Positions 1 to 5,978 are shown, counted from the first letter of the stretch. The stretch is 6,207 nucleotides of DNA from an uncultured Bacillota bacterium (GCA_946541435.1 CAMNJK010000095.1:1-6207), one strand, 5' to 3'. Made by a program: numbers and translations. The notes: generated by a model not told the origin, from the sequence alone.

Positions 1-797
1 CCCATGTAGCGCTTGCCGTCCTTGATGCCGGTGGACTTGACGTCCGGAATGGCGACGAAATACTGCCAGGGCGCGGGATCCATCTTGCCGATCTCTTCGC
101 GGACGATGGCATCCGCTTCACGGACAGCTTCCAGACGGTCGCGGGTGATGGCGCCAACGCATCTGACACCCAGACCCGGGCCCGGGAAGGGCTGACGATA
201 GACCATGGCATCCGGCAGTCCCAGCTGCTTGCCCACCACGCGGACTTCATCCTTATACAGCAGTTTCACCGGCTCCACCAGATCGAACTGCAGGTCTTCC
301 GGCAGACCTCCTACATTGTGATGGGCCTTGACGCCGTCGGATTCCAGAATGTCCGGATAAATGGTTCCCTGTCCCAGGAACTCGATGCCTTCCAGTTTCG
401 CCGCTTCCTCAGCGAACACGTCGATGAATTCCTTGCCGATGATCTTCCGCTTGGTCTCCGGGTCATCCACCCCGGCCAGCTTGTCCAGGAAACGATCCAC
501 CGCGTCAACATAGATCAGATTCGCACCCAGTTCTTCCTTGAACACCTGGACCACCTGTTCCGGCTCACCCTTTCTCAGGAGTCCGTGATTGACATGCACG
601 CAGACCAGCTGATCGCCGATGGCCTTAATCAGCAGAGCCGCAACGACCGAAGAGTCAACGCCGCCGGACAGGGCCAGCAGCACCTTCTTGTCACCCACCT
701 GCGCCTTGACCGCAGCGATCTGCTCATCGATGAAAGCCTGCGCCAGCTCCGGCGTGGTGATTCGTTCCATTGTTTCCGGTCTTTTGTTTGGATCCAT
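1..797 (-). CDS. guaA: GMP synthase, ATP-pyrophosphatase subunit/domain only (3' end cut by window)
   Basis: This enzyme aminates XMP to GMP using ATP, the last step of de novo guanine nucleotide synthesis in the cytosol. The 265 visible residues carry the family signatures: the PP-loop SGGVDSS (44-50), [11 protein letters not shown] (68-78), GQGTIYPD (142-149), [11 protein letters not shown] (156-165) and PFPGPGLG (203-210). The frame is open to position 1, so about 50 C-terminal residues (the dimerisation region) lie outside. The start at 797 is well supported: a full AGGAGG lies 6 nt upstream, and the protein begins only about 40 residues before the PP-loop. Usual bacterial GuaA is about 510-525 residues, with a class I glutaminase of about 200 residues first. 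That domain is absent here and is not encoded just upstream. It may therefore use a separate glutaminase subunit, as in the archaeal GuaAa/GuaAb pair, or free ammonia. The family call is certain; the nitrogen source is inference. Confidence 0.95.
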   Translation of the reverse strand, partial: MDPNKRPETMERITTPELAQAFIDEQIAAVKAQVGDKKVLLALSGGVDSSVVAALLIKAIGDQLVCVHVNHGLLRKGEPEQVVQVFKEELGANLIYVDAVDRFLDKLAGVDDPETKRKIIGKEFIDVFAEEAAKLEGIEFLGQGTIYPDILESDGVKAHHNVGGLPEDLQFDLVEPVKLLYKDEVRVVGKQLGLPDAMVYRQPFPGPGLGVRCVGAITRDRLEAVREADAIVREEIGKMDPAPWQYFVAIPDVKSTGIKDGKRYM

Positions 798-803
798 AGT
801 AAA

Positions 804-809
804 CCTCCT
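804..809 (-). promoter_or_regulatory. Ribosome binding site of guaA
   Basis: A perfect AGGAGG on the minus strand lies 6 nt before the ATG at 797. It fixes the start of the short GMP synthase and argues against a longer upstream reading frame that would carry the missing glutaminase domain. Confidence 0.9.
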
Positions 810-882
810 AGTTTCTATATGAAAAAACACATTTGACAAGATCAGCAGCCCTGCTAAGCCGCAGCGCTCAAAAATTTAGTAT

Positions 883-891
883 ATTGTACCA
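883..891 (-). promoter_or_regulatory. Probable guaA promoter (extended -10)
   Basis: The minus strand reads TGGTACAAT, which fits an extended -10 (TGnTANAAT). There is no convincing -35 at 16-18 bp, as is common for extended -10 promoters. It sits just after the hairpin at 895-916 and would give a leader of roughly 80 nt before the guaA ribosome binding site. I see no purine-riboswitch core in that leader. This is inference from motif and position. Confidence 0.5.
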
Positions 892-892
892 C

Positions 893-916
893 AAAACTCC
901 GCTGTGATGCGGAGTT
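893..916 (-). terminator. Hairpin terminator after the small membrane-peptide gene
   Basis: A perfect 8-bp stem, AACTCCGC paired with GCGGAGTT (895-902 and 909-916), has a 6-nt loop. On the minus strand it is followed by TTTTG, a short U-tract. It lies 47 bp past the stop of the 26-residue gene and just before the guaA promoter, so it probably separates the two transcripts. The T-run is short, so it may be leaky and allow read-through into guaA. Confidence 0.55.
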
Positions 917-962
917 CTGTTTCATTCACGCTATATTTTTTACAAAGGCAGGCGCATCCGTC

Positions 963-1043
963 TTACGTTCTCTTGTATCCGGTCACCATGGTAAGGATGA
1001 AGCAAACCACTGTCGCCCATGCAAAGAATTTATGATTTTTCAT
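963..1043 (-). CDS. Small single-helix membrane peptide, 26 residues, function unknown
   Basis: A short reading frame begins with MKNHKFFAW and ends VTGYKRT before TAA. It has a basic N-terminus (Lys/His), a hydrophobic core of about 14-15 residues (roughly 8-22: Ala, Trp, Val, Cys, Phe, Ile, Leu, Met) and a basic tail (YKRT). This is the layout of a one-pass inner-membrane peptide. GAAAGGAG lies 9 nt before the ATG, a promoter (TTTACA, 18 bp, TATGAT) lies further upstream, and a hairpin terminator follows, so it forms a complete one-gene unit. It is divergent from the Nudix gene and precedes guaA on the same strand. I recall similar very short peptides of this general pattern in Firmicutes but cannot name the family with certainty. 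No function is assigned. A small toxin-like or regulatory membrane peptide is possible but not shown. Confidence 0.65.
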   Translation of the reverse strand: MKNHKFFAWATVVCFILTMVTGYKRT

Positions 1044-1052
1044 CTCCACCGA

Positions 1053-1060
1053 CTCCTTTC
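1053..1060 (-). promoter_or_regulatory. Ribosome binding site of the 26-residue peptide gene
   Basis: GAAAGGAG on the minus strand lies 9 nt upstream of the ATG at 1043. Such a strong site in front of so short a frame is the main evidence that the peptide is translated. Confidence 0.7.
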
Positions 1061-1066
1061 TGTGTG

Positions 1067-1090
1067 GTTCCTGTTTCATCATACAGGAAC
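1067..1090. repeat. Perfect 8-bp inverted repeat (candidate operator)
   Basis: GTTCCTGT (1067-1074) and ACAGGAAC (1083-1090) are exact inverted copies separated by 8 bp. The repeat spans the predicted -10 and start point of the minus-strand promoter and lies about 25 bp upstream of the plus-strand -10. Because the predicted transcript starts inside the repeat, an RNA hairpin is unlikely. A dimeric-regulator operator fits better. No regulator gene is visible in the window, so the role is inference. Confidence 0.4.
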
Positions 1091-1107
1091 TTCTTTCGGT
1101 TTGTAAA
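1078..1107 (-). promoter_or_regulatory. Promoter of the small-peptide gene
   Basis: On the minus strand a -35 TTTACA (1102-1107) is followed after 18 bp by a -10 TATGAT (1078-1083). This predicts a transcript start near 1071 and a short leader that contains the ribosome binding site. The -10 overlaps one arm and the spacer of the inverted repeat at 1067-1090. Confidence 0.6.
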
Positions 1108-1115
1108 CGCTAACA

Positions 1116-1124
1116 TGGTATAAT
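1116..1124 (+). promoter_or_regulatory. Extended -10 promoter of the Nudix gene
   Basis: TGGTATAAT is a perfect extended -10 element. The -35 region is poor. The predicted transcript start is near 1131, which places the upstream in-frame ATG at 1127 outside the mRNA. This supports the downstream start at 1169. Confidence 0.75.
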
Positions 1125-1157
1125 AGATGGCAAGTCAATATCATGCAAATCCGAAAA

Positions 1158-1163
1158 AAGGAG
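1158..1163 (+). promoter_or_regulatory. Ribosome binding site that decides the Nudix start
   Basis: AAGGAG preceded by an A-run lies 5 nt before the ATG at 1169. The earlier in-frame ATG at 1127 has no such site and overlaps the promoter, so 1169 is the start chosen. Confidence 0.85.
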
Positions 1164-1168
1164 ATCCC

Positions 1169-1708
1169 ATGCTCATCACCACCCTCTGCTACATCGAACA
1201 CAAAGATCATTATCTCATGCTGCACCGCACGAAAAAAGCCTGTGACATCAACGAAGGCAAGTGGATCGGCGTGGGCGGCAAGTTCACGGACCGGGAGAGT
1301 CCGGAGGAATGCCTGCTGCGGGAAGTCCGGGAGGAAACGGGATATGACCTGACCCGGTGGCGTTTCCGCGGCTTCATCACCTTTCTTCAGGAAAACTATG
1401 AGACAGAGTACATGTGCCTCTACACCGCCGATGATTTCCTGCTGCCTGCCAAGGGCGGCAGCCCCCGGCGCTCCGTCGGGGACCATCCAGCCTTTGCATC
1501 CGGGGACAGCAAAAGCTGGCCGGTGCCGGACTGCGACGAAGGGGAACTGGCCTGGATCCGAAAGGACCGGATCAGCAGCCTGAACCTCTGGCCCGGGGAC
1601 CGAATCTTTCTCCGTCTCTTAAACGAGCGGCAGGACTTCTTCTCCCTGAAGCTGCGCTACTCCGGCGACGATCTTCTGGAAGCCGTGCTGGACGGCGCGG
1701 TCATCTGA
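1169..1708 (+). CDS. Nudix hydrolase, 8-oxo-dGTP diphosphatase (MutT) type
   Basis: This 179-residue protein probably hydrolyses oxidised or non-canonical nucleoside triphosphates to monophosphates, protecting the nucleotide pool. The Nudix box is complete at residues 37-59 (G-x5-E-x7-REVREETGY), including the metal-binding glutamates. The C-terminal stretch EGELAWIRKDRI...LNLWPGDRIFLRLL (from residue 124) matches the pattern of Firmicutes 8-oxo-dGTP diphosphatases. Between beta-strand residue 92 and that motif lies an extra segment of about 29 residues (93-121), rich in Gly, Pro, Ser and Asp, which makes the protein longer than the usual 150-160 residues. The gene has its own promoter and is the only plus-strand gene here. 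Its last 8 bp overlap the 3' end of prmC. Exact substrate specificity cannot be read from sequence. Confidence 0.9.
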   Translation: MLITTLCYIEHKDHYLMLHRTKKACDINEGKWIGVGGKFTDRESPEECLLREVREETGYDLTRWRFRGFITFLQENYETEYMCLYTADDFLLPAKGGSPRRSVGDHPAFASGDSKSWPVPDCDEGELAWIRKDRISSLNLWPGDRIFLRLLNERQDFFSLKLRYSGDDLLEAVLDGAVI

Positions 1709-2600
1709 TCCGGCACTTCACCACCCGGTCTTTTCCGGGCAGGTCCCGGATGACCTCCGCGTCCGTATAGCGGCCGTCATCCCGGATCATCTTGCGCAGG
1801 TCCTCGCCCTGGTCGCAGCCGATCTCAAACATCAGGCAGCCGTCTTTTTTCAGATGCTCCGGCGCTTTCTCAATGATCTTCCGGTAAAAGTCCAATCCGT
1901 CCCGGCCCCCGTCCAGGGCTTCCCGGGGTTCGTAATTCTTGATCTCCTCCTGCAGGACCGCGATCATGTTGGTCCGGATATAGGGGGGATTGCTTACGAT
2001 CATGTCGAACCTGCGGTCCTCCGGTTTTCTGCTGTTCAGCGCATCGAACAGATCGCCCTGCAGAAACTCCGCCTTCACATGCAGAGCTTTGGCGTTGGCC
2101 GCAGCCACCGCGATGGCGGCGTCACTGATGTCCGTTCCGGTCACATGGACATCGTCGCAGATCTTGGCGATGGAGATCCCCACCGCGCCGCTGCCGCAGC
2201 ACAGATCCAGGACTTCCCAGCTTTTGCCCCCCTTCAGGCGTTCCCAGAAGGACATCTTGTCCCGGGGCGTGGACTGGATGGCCCGGGCGGCCTCCACCAC
2301 CAGGGTCTCTGTATCCTGCCGGGGGATCAGCACGCTCTGGTCCACATGGAAACGGTGGCCCATGAACTCCTGCACACCGGTGATGTACTGGAGGGGCACC
2401 CTTTCTGCCCGGCGCTGGATCAGGGCGTTGTACTTGCGCTCCAGATCCGGGTCCACTTCTTCCTCCGCCTTCATGAAGATCTGCAGCTTATCCGTGCCTG
2501 TCAGGAAACAGTACAGTTCCTCTGCGTCGATCTTCGCGTCCATGCAGCCGGCCTTGACCAGCTGATACTCACCCTCTTTGATCAGTATTCTCGTCTTCAT
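1701..2600 (-). CDS. prmC: Peptide chain release factor N5-glutamine methyltransferase
   Basis: PrmC uses S-adenosylmethionine to methylate the glutamine of the GGQ motif in release factors RF1 and RF2, improving translation termination. The 299 residues fit the family length. The N-terminal helical domain (about 1-85) ends with PLQYITG (69-75), followed by VLIPRQDTE (90-98). The SAM-binding motif is LDLCCGSGAVGISIA (131-145), with the acidic residue at TDIS (157). The catalytic NPPY is at 204-207, and YEPREALDGGRDGLDFY (223-239) is typical. The start gives a canonical N-terminus and has GAGGA about 7 nt upstream. The first 32 nt overlap the end of the DUF1385 gene, so translation is probably coupled. 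IPRQDTE has Gln where the common form has Pro. The usual partner prfA does not follow; the gene instead meets the Nudix gene tail to tail. HemK-type paralogues are the only close alternative. Confidence 0.95.
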   Translation of the reverse strand: MKTRILIKEGEYQLVKAGCMDAKIDAEELYCFLTGTDKLQIFMKAEEEVDPDLERKYNALIQRRAERVPLQYITGVQEFMGHRFHVDQSVLIPRQDTETLVVEAARAIQSTPRDKMSFWERLKGGKSWEVLDLCCGSGAVGISIAKICDDVHVTGTDISDAAIAVAAANAKALHVKAEFLQGDLFDALNSRKPEDRRFDMIVSNPPYIRTNMIAVLQEEIKNYEPREALDGGRDGLDFYRKIIEKAPEHLKKDGCLMFEIGCDQGEDLRKMIRDDGRYTDAEVIRDLPGKDRVVKCRIR

Positions 2601-3738
2601 CTCTATCCTCTTCGGGCCCCTCGCCCGTACTATGATTCTTTGTTTCTGTTTCTTCTGCCGTCACTGCGGCGCCTTCAGATTCCTCCGCAGCGTCCTCATC
2701 CGACTCTGCCGCTTCCGGCTCATCCGCGTCCGCCACCCAGGGCGTCAGCTCCGGATTCGGGAACTGTGCGTCCGCCGCGGCCTGGTAGGACCCTGCCGGC
2801 TGCTCATCCATGCAGGCTGTCACAGCCGCGATGGCCACCTGCAGCATGGTCTCGTCCGGTTCCTTGGTGGTGATCTTCTGCAGGTAAAGCCCCGGCAGAC
2901 TCAGGATCTTCACCACGATATTGTCACTGCGTCCCGCCCACTTCAGAAGCTCGTAGGAAAGACCCGCGATCACCGGCAGAAGCAGGAGTCGTGTGACGAT
3001 CCGCAGGGCCAGCGACGGCCATCCCAGCAGGAAGTGGCAGGCAAAGGCAATGATGAAGACGAACATGAGGAAGCTGGTCCCGCAGCGGGGATGCAATGTA
3101 GGAAACTCCGCCGCGTTTTCCGGCGTCAGCTCCAGCCCGTTCTCAAAGCAGTGGATGGTCTTGTGCTCCGCGCCGTGATAGCGGAAGACCCGCCGGATGT
3201 CCGGCATGTAGGACACCAGCCCCACGTAGGCCACGAACAGGGCGATCCGCAGCACACCTTCCACGAAGTTGAGCCAGAAGACGCTGTCCGTAAAATGCTT
3301 CATCAGGTTCACCACCCCGGTGGGCAGGATGATGAAGATGCCGATGGTGAAAGCCAGGGCCACCACAACAGAAGAGTAGAGCATGAAGTTCCAGACCGCC
3401 TTGCTGCCGAATCGGTTCTCGATCCACTGCTCGAACCGGCCGGGTTCGTACTCTTCCTCATCGTCCGTGGCTTCTTCCAGGATCTCCGCCGAATGCATCA
3501 GGGTCTTTGTTCCGCCGATCAGGGAATCGACGAACGCAACCACACCGCGGACCAGCGGGATCTTCATCCATTTGCCGTAGGTCTTCGTCGGCTCCGTGTC
3601 GATGCGGATCCGACCGTCCGGGAGACGGACCGCCAGGGCGGTCTTCTTCTCCCCCTTCATCATGATACCTTCCATGACTGCCTGACCGCCCATTTTCGTG
3701 GGGCAGGCGTCTTTCAGAAAAATCTTGTTCAGATCCAT
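2569..3738 (-). CDS. DUF1385 family multi-pass membrane protein (YqhQ-like)
   Basis: This 389-residue member of the DUF1385 family (B. subtilis YqhQ type) has no established biochemical function that I can state. The conserved GGQAVMEGIMM motif is at residues 17-27. Four hydrophobic segments lie at about 116-138, 156-178, 220-238 and 246-262. Between the second and third are the family signatures YHGAEHKTIHCFENG (187-201) and HPRCGTSFL (216-224), whose His, Glu and Cys residues look like a metal or catalytic site. Residues about 332-389 form a very acidic tail (Glu/Asp/Ala) with little predicted structure. The start codon overlaps the rho stop by one base (TGATG), and the 3' end overlaps prmC by 32 nt, so the gene is the middle of a coupled operon. 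Placement between rho and prmC is common in Clostridia, which suggests a link to gene expression or envelope housekeeping, but this is only association. Confidence 0.92.
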   Translation of the reverse strand: MDLNKIFLKDACPTKMGGQAVMEGIMMKGEKKTALAVRLPDGRIRIDTEPTKTYGKWMKIPLVRGVVAFVDSLIGGTKTLMHSAEILEEATDDEEEYEPGRFEQWIENRFGSKAVWNFMLYSSVVVALAFTIGIFIILPTGVVNLMKHFTDSVFWLNFVEGVLRIALFVAYVGLVSYMPDIRRVFRYHGAEHKTIHCFENGLELTPENAAEFPTLHPRCGTSFLMFVFIIAFACHFLLGWPSLALRIVTRLLLLPVIAGLSYELLKWAGRSDNIVVKILSLPGLYLQKITTKEPDETMLQVAIAAVTACMDEQPAGSYQAAADAQFPNPELTPWVADADEPEAAESDEDAAEESEGAAVTAEETETKNHSTGEGPEEDRDEDENTDQRG

Positions 3739-5696
3739 CAGCCAATATACCTCGCGTTCAGGTATTTCTTGATGACTTCAATAAATGTCTTGTTGTCTCT
3801 GGTATGCATCAGGTTGTCGATGATCATCTCGGTGACTTCCTGGGGATCCCGGTTGCCCAGAGCCCGCCGCATGTTCCAGACGGTCTCCAGCTCTTCCTGA
3901 TCCATCAGCAGATCTTCTCTTCTGGTGCCCGACTTGTTCAGGTCGATGGCCGGGAAGATCCTCTTCTCACTGAGTTTTCTGTCCAGATGCAGTTCCATGT
4001 TGCCGGTGCCCTTGAACTCCTCATAGATCAGGTCATCCATCCGGCTGCCGGTCTCCACCAGAGCGGTGGCAAGAATGGTTACACTGCCGCCTTCCTCGAT
4101 GTTTCTGGCAGTACCGAAGAACTGCTTGGGTTTATGCAGGGCGCCCGGGTCGAAGCCGCCGGACAGGGTCTTGCCGGATGCCGGCACCACCAGGTTGTAG
4201 GCCCTTGCCAGACGGGTGATGCTGTCCAGCAGAATGACCACGTCCTTGCCGTGCTCCGCCAGCCGGCGTGCTCTGGCCAGAACCATCTCCGCCACTTTGA
4301 CGTGGTGGGAGGGCATCTCATCGAATGTGGAGTAGATGACCTCGCTGGTCTCGTTGTGGAGGCTCCGCTTCATGTCCGTGACTTCCTCCGGCCGTTCGTC
4401 CACCAGGAAGACGATCAGCTCCACATCGGGATAGTGCTTTTCCACGCTGTTGGCGATCTTCTTCAGCAGGATGGTCTTGCCGGCCTTGGGCGGCGCGACG
4501 ATCAGGCCTCTCTGGCCCTTGCCGATGGGCGCCACCAGGTCGATCAGGCGCAGGGAAGGGTCCCTGCCCTCTTCCATGACCAGCTTTTCCTCCGGGAAAA
4601 TGGGGGTCAGGCTCTCAAAATCCGGCCGGCGCATGGCAACCCCCGGCTCATCGCCGTTGACGGTCACCACATAGAGCAGGGCGCCGAAACGGTTCCCCGC
4701 GCTGGGCGGTCTGCAGATGCCCTTGACCTTGTCGCCGGTCTTGAGATTGAACCGGCGGATCTGCGCCGGTGACACGTAGATGTCCTGATCGCTGGTCAGG
4801 AAATTGTTAAAGCGCAGGAAACCGAATCCATCGTCCGCCAGATCCAGGATCCCTTCGGTCTCGAACCGGTTGTCCGCCTTTTCCGGCTTCTCAGCCTTCT
4901 CAGCCTTATCCGCTTTCTCCGCCGCTTCCGGCTCAGCCGGCTCTTTCGCCTGCTGGCTCTGCCGGCGATCCGCTGCCTCCTGCTCTTCTCTCAGTTCAGC
5001 CCTTTCTTCCCGTTCCGGTTTCTGCTCTGCCTTCTTCTGCCGGGACTCTTCGTCCGGATTCTGCTGGCCTCTGCCGTTTCTGGCATCCCGCGCCTTCTTC
5101 CTGCGCAAAGGCTGGCGGGTCTTTTTCCCGCTCTGGGGAATGGGCGCATCCCATGCCAGATCGCTGCCGGCGCCTTCGCCGTCCTCTCCGGCTTCCGCCC
5201 GTTCGGTGAACTGACTGGCGATGGCCGCTGCCTTGTCGATCTTTTCTTTTCTTTCCGGCTTTCCTGCCCGGACTTTTCTTCCCCGGGACCGTTCCTGGCC
5301 ATTGCCGCGGGATTCTTCGCGGCCCTTCTTTCGCGGCTGCGTTTCCGTCTCTTCTTTCTCCGCCGGGGCTGCCAGGGCTGCCGGCTGCTCAGGCGCTGTC
5401 AGGGATTCTCTCTTCTCCGGCGCCGAGAGCTTCAGCTCTTCCTTCTTCGCGGGTTCTTCCTTCGCTGCCCTGGCCTTTTTTTCACTGCGGCCGCCCCTGC
5501 CTGTTTTGGCGGCGGAAGCATCGCCAGCCTTTGCAGGTTTCTCTTCTTTCGCCGGCTCCTCGTCCTTCATCAGGGCGGCTACCAGCTCCGCCTTCTTCAT
5601 TCTGGCGTAGCCTTCCAGCCCGAATGTCTTGGCGATCTCTCTGAGTTCAGCGACCTTTTTGCTCTTCAGGGTCGCCTCATCCATCGTTTTCCACAT
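3738..5696 (-). CDS. rho: Transcription termination factor Rho, with long charged N-terminal insert
   Basis: Rho is a hexameric RNA-dependent ATPase that releases RNA from RNA polymerase. The 652 residues compare with about 420 in E. coli. Order: Rho_N/SAP-like domain (about 8-44); a low-complexity insert rich in Lys, Glu, Arg and Ala (about 45-277); cold-shock-like RNA-binding domain (about 278-350, with GFGFLR at 290-295 and DIYVS at 305-309); RecA-type ATPase with Walker A APPKAGKT (401-408), [10 protein letters not shown] (433-442), Walker [17 protein letters not shown] (486-501), Q-loop [10 protein letters not shown] (511-520) and R-loop with the arginine finger region [19 protein letters not shown] (550-568). 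Residues that contact bicyclomycin in E. coli Rho appear conserved. The ATG at 5696 has AAAGGA 7 nt upstream. An in-frame ATG at 5765 would add 23 residues but lacks a site. The gene heads the operon and has a 247-nt leader. Confidence 0.97.
   Translation of the reverse strand: MWKTMDEATLKSKKVAELREIAKTFGLEGYARMKKAELVAALMKDEEPAKEEKPAKAGDASAAKTGRGGRSEKKARAAKEEPAKKEELKLSAPEKRESLTAPEQPAALAAPAEKEETETQPRKKGREESRGNGQERSRGRKVRAGKPERKEKIDKAAAIASQFTERAEAGEDGEGAGSDLAWDAPIPQSGKKTRQPLRRKKARDARNGRGQQNPDEESRQKKAEQKPEREERAELREEQEAADRRQSQQAKEPAEPEAAEKADKAEKAEKPEKADNRFETEGILDLADDGFGFLRFNNFLTSDQDIYVSPAQIRRFNLKTGDKVKGICRPPSAGNRFGALLYVVTVNGDEPGVAMRRPDFESLTPIFPEEKLVMEEGRDPSLRLIDLVAPIGKGQRGLIVAPPKAGKTILLKKIANSVEKHYPDVELIVFLVDERPEEVTDMKRSLHNETSEVIYSTFDEMPSHHVKVAEMVLARARRLAEHGKDVVILLDSITRLARAYNLVVPASGKTLSGGFDPGALHKPKQFFGTARNIEEGGSVTILATALVETGSRMDDLIYEEFKGTGNMELHLDRKLSEKRIFPAIDLNKSGTRREDLLMDQEELETVWNMRRALGNRDPQEVTEMIIDNLMHTRDNKTFIEVIKKYLNARYIG
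4866..5564 (-). other. Region of rho encoding the disordered Lys/Glu/Ala/Arg-rich insert
   Basis: About 233 codons (residues 45-277) encode a low-complexity, highly charged segment between the Rho_N domain and the RNA-binding fold. It has no hydrophobic core except a short patch around [10 protein letters not shown] (178-187). It is poor in Asn, so it does not resemble an N/Q-rich prion-like domain. Basic clusters ([25 protein letters not shown]) alternate with acidic ones. Inserts at this place occur in Rho of several phyla and bind RNA, or in some cases promote condensate formation. Which of these applies here is not known. Confidence 0.85.
4872..4925 (-). repeat. Tandem AEK/ADK/PEK tripeptide repeat in rho
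   Basis: Residues about 259-275 are a run of (A/P)-(E/D)-K tripeptides, encoded by near-identical 9-bp units (plus strand TTCTCAGCC and variants such as TTATCCGCT). It marks the C-terminal end of the Rho insert, directly before the RNA-binding domain. Such short tandem units can vary in copy number between strains; that is inference. Confidence 0.7.
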
Positions 5697-5943
5697 AGAT
5701 TGGTCCTTTCTGATCAGTAATTTGTTTCTGAATAAACATGGGTCGCCGTCCGGCCCAGACGGCACAAATCGATTTCATCCGCTGCGCGGATCACACAGAT
5801 TTTCCGTACAGGCGCATCCGCAGACCGGCCTTTCGCAGGATGCGTAAAGGGCGGGTCCGAATGTCCTTCTCTGTGTCTTTTCTTTGGTGGATTGGGTGTA
5901 AACCTTCTGAGAAAACCTTCAGATGGGTTCTTTTGATTCCAAC
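5697..5943 (-). promoter_or_regulatory. Long untranslated leader of the rho operon
   Basis: From the predicted start point near 5943 to the rho ATG is about 247 nt without a supported gene. The upstream part is purine- and C-rich with few G, notably 5872-5902, where the minus strand has ten C and two G in 31 nt. This is the composition of a Rho utilisation (rut) site. It also has a direct repeat GAAGGTTT (5900-5907 and 5913-5920) and a small hairpin ATCCGC/GCGGAT (5777-5791). Rho limits its own synthesis by terminating in its leader in E. coli, so the same autoregulation is plausible here. The only short frames inside lack ribosome binding sites. Confidence 0.5.
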
Positions 5944-5949
5944 GCTATA

Positions 5950-5978
5950 AATATACACCCATTCCATTCCCGTGACAA
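5950..5978 (-). promoter_or_regulatory. rho operon promoter
   Basis: On the minus strand a -35 TTGTCA (5973-5978) and a -10 TATATT (5950-5955) are separated by exactly 17 bp. This is one of the best sigma-A-like matches in the window. It lies after the hbd terminator, so rho, the DUF1385 gene and prmC should form a separate transcript. Confidence 0.75.

Noticed and set aside
798..890. Possible purine or other riboswitch in the guaA leader
   Set aside because: The leader has only a small AGCAG/CTGCT hairpin. No conserved purine-aptamer loops or three-way junction could be recognised.
1127..1168. Upstream ATG giving a 193-residue Nudix protein
   Set aside because: This ATG lies 3 bp after the -10 box, probably outside the mRNA, and has no ribosome binding site. 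The ATG at 1169 has AAGGAG at proper spacing.
1854..2873. A 339-codon plus-strand frame across prmC
   Set aside because: Antisense shadow with Pro/Arg/His-rich low-complexity translation. prmC on the other strand has all family motifs.
2578..3900. A 440-codon open frame on the plus strand across the DUF1385 gene
   Set aside because: It is antisense to a clearly conserved protein and its own translation (His/Arg/Gln-rich) resembles no family. It is a shadow of GC-rich codon usage.
3804..4772. A 322-codon plus-strand frame across the Rho ATPase region
   Set aside because: Antisense shadow of rho, with no ribosome binding site and no recognisable domain.
5697..5765. A 23-residue N-terminal extension of Rho from ATG 5765
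   Set aside because: No ribosome binding site at 5765, whereas AAAGGA sits correctly before 5696. The extension bears no resemblance to Rho N-termini.
949..5820. Shared 12-mer CAGGCGCATCCG at 949-960 and 5809-5820
   Set aside because: A single 12-bp match between two places is expected by chance in a window of this size, and it has no common context.
5891..5960. Inverted copies GGGTGTA (5894-5900) and TACACCC (5954-5960) around the rho start point
   Set aside because: Arms are short and 53 bp apart, and one arm lies upstream of the predicted transcript start, so neither an RNA hairpin nor a compact operator is likely.
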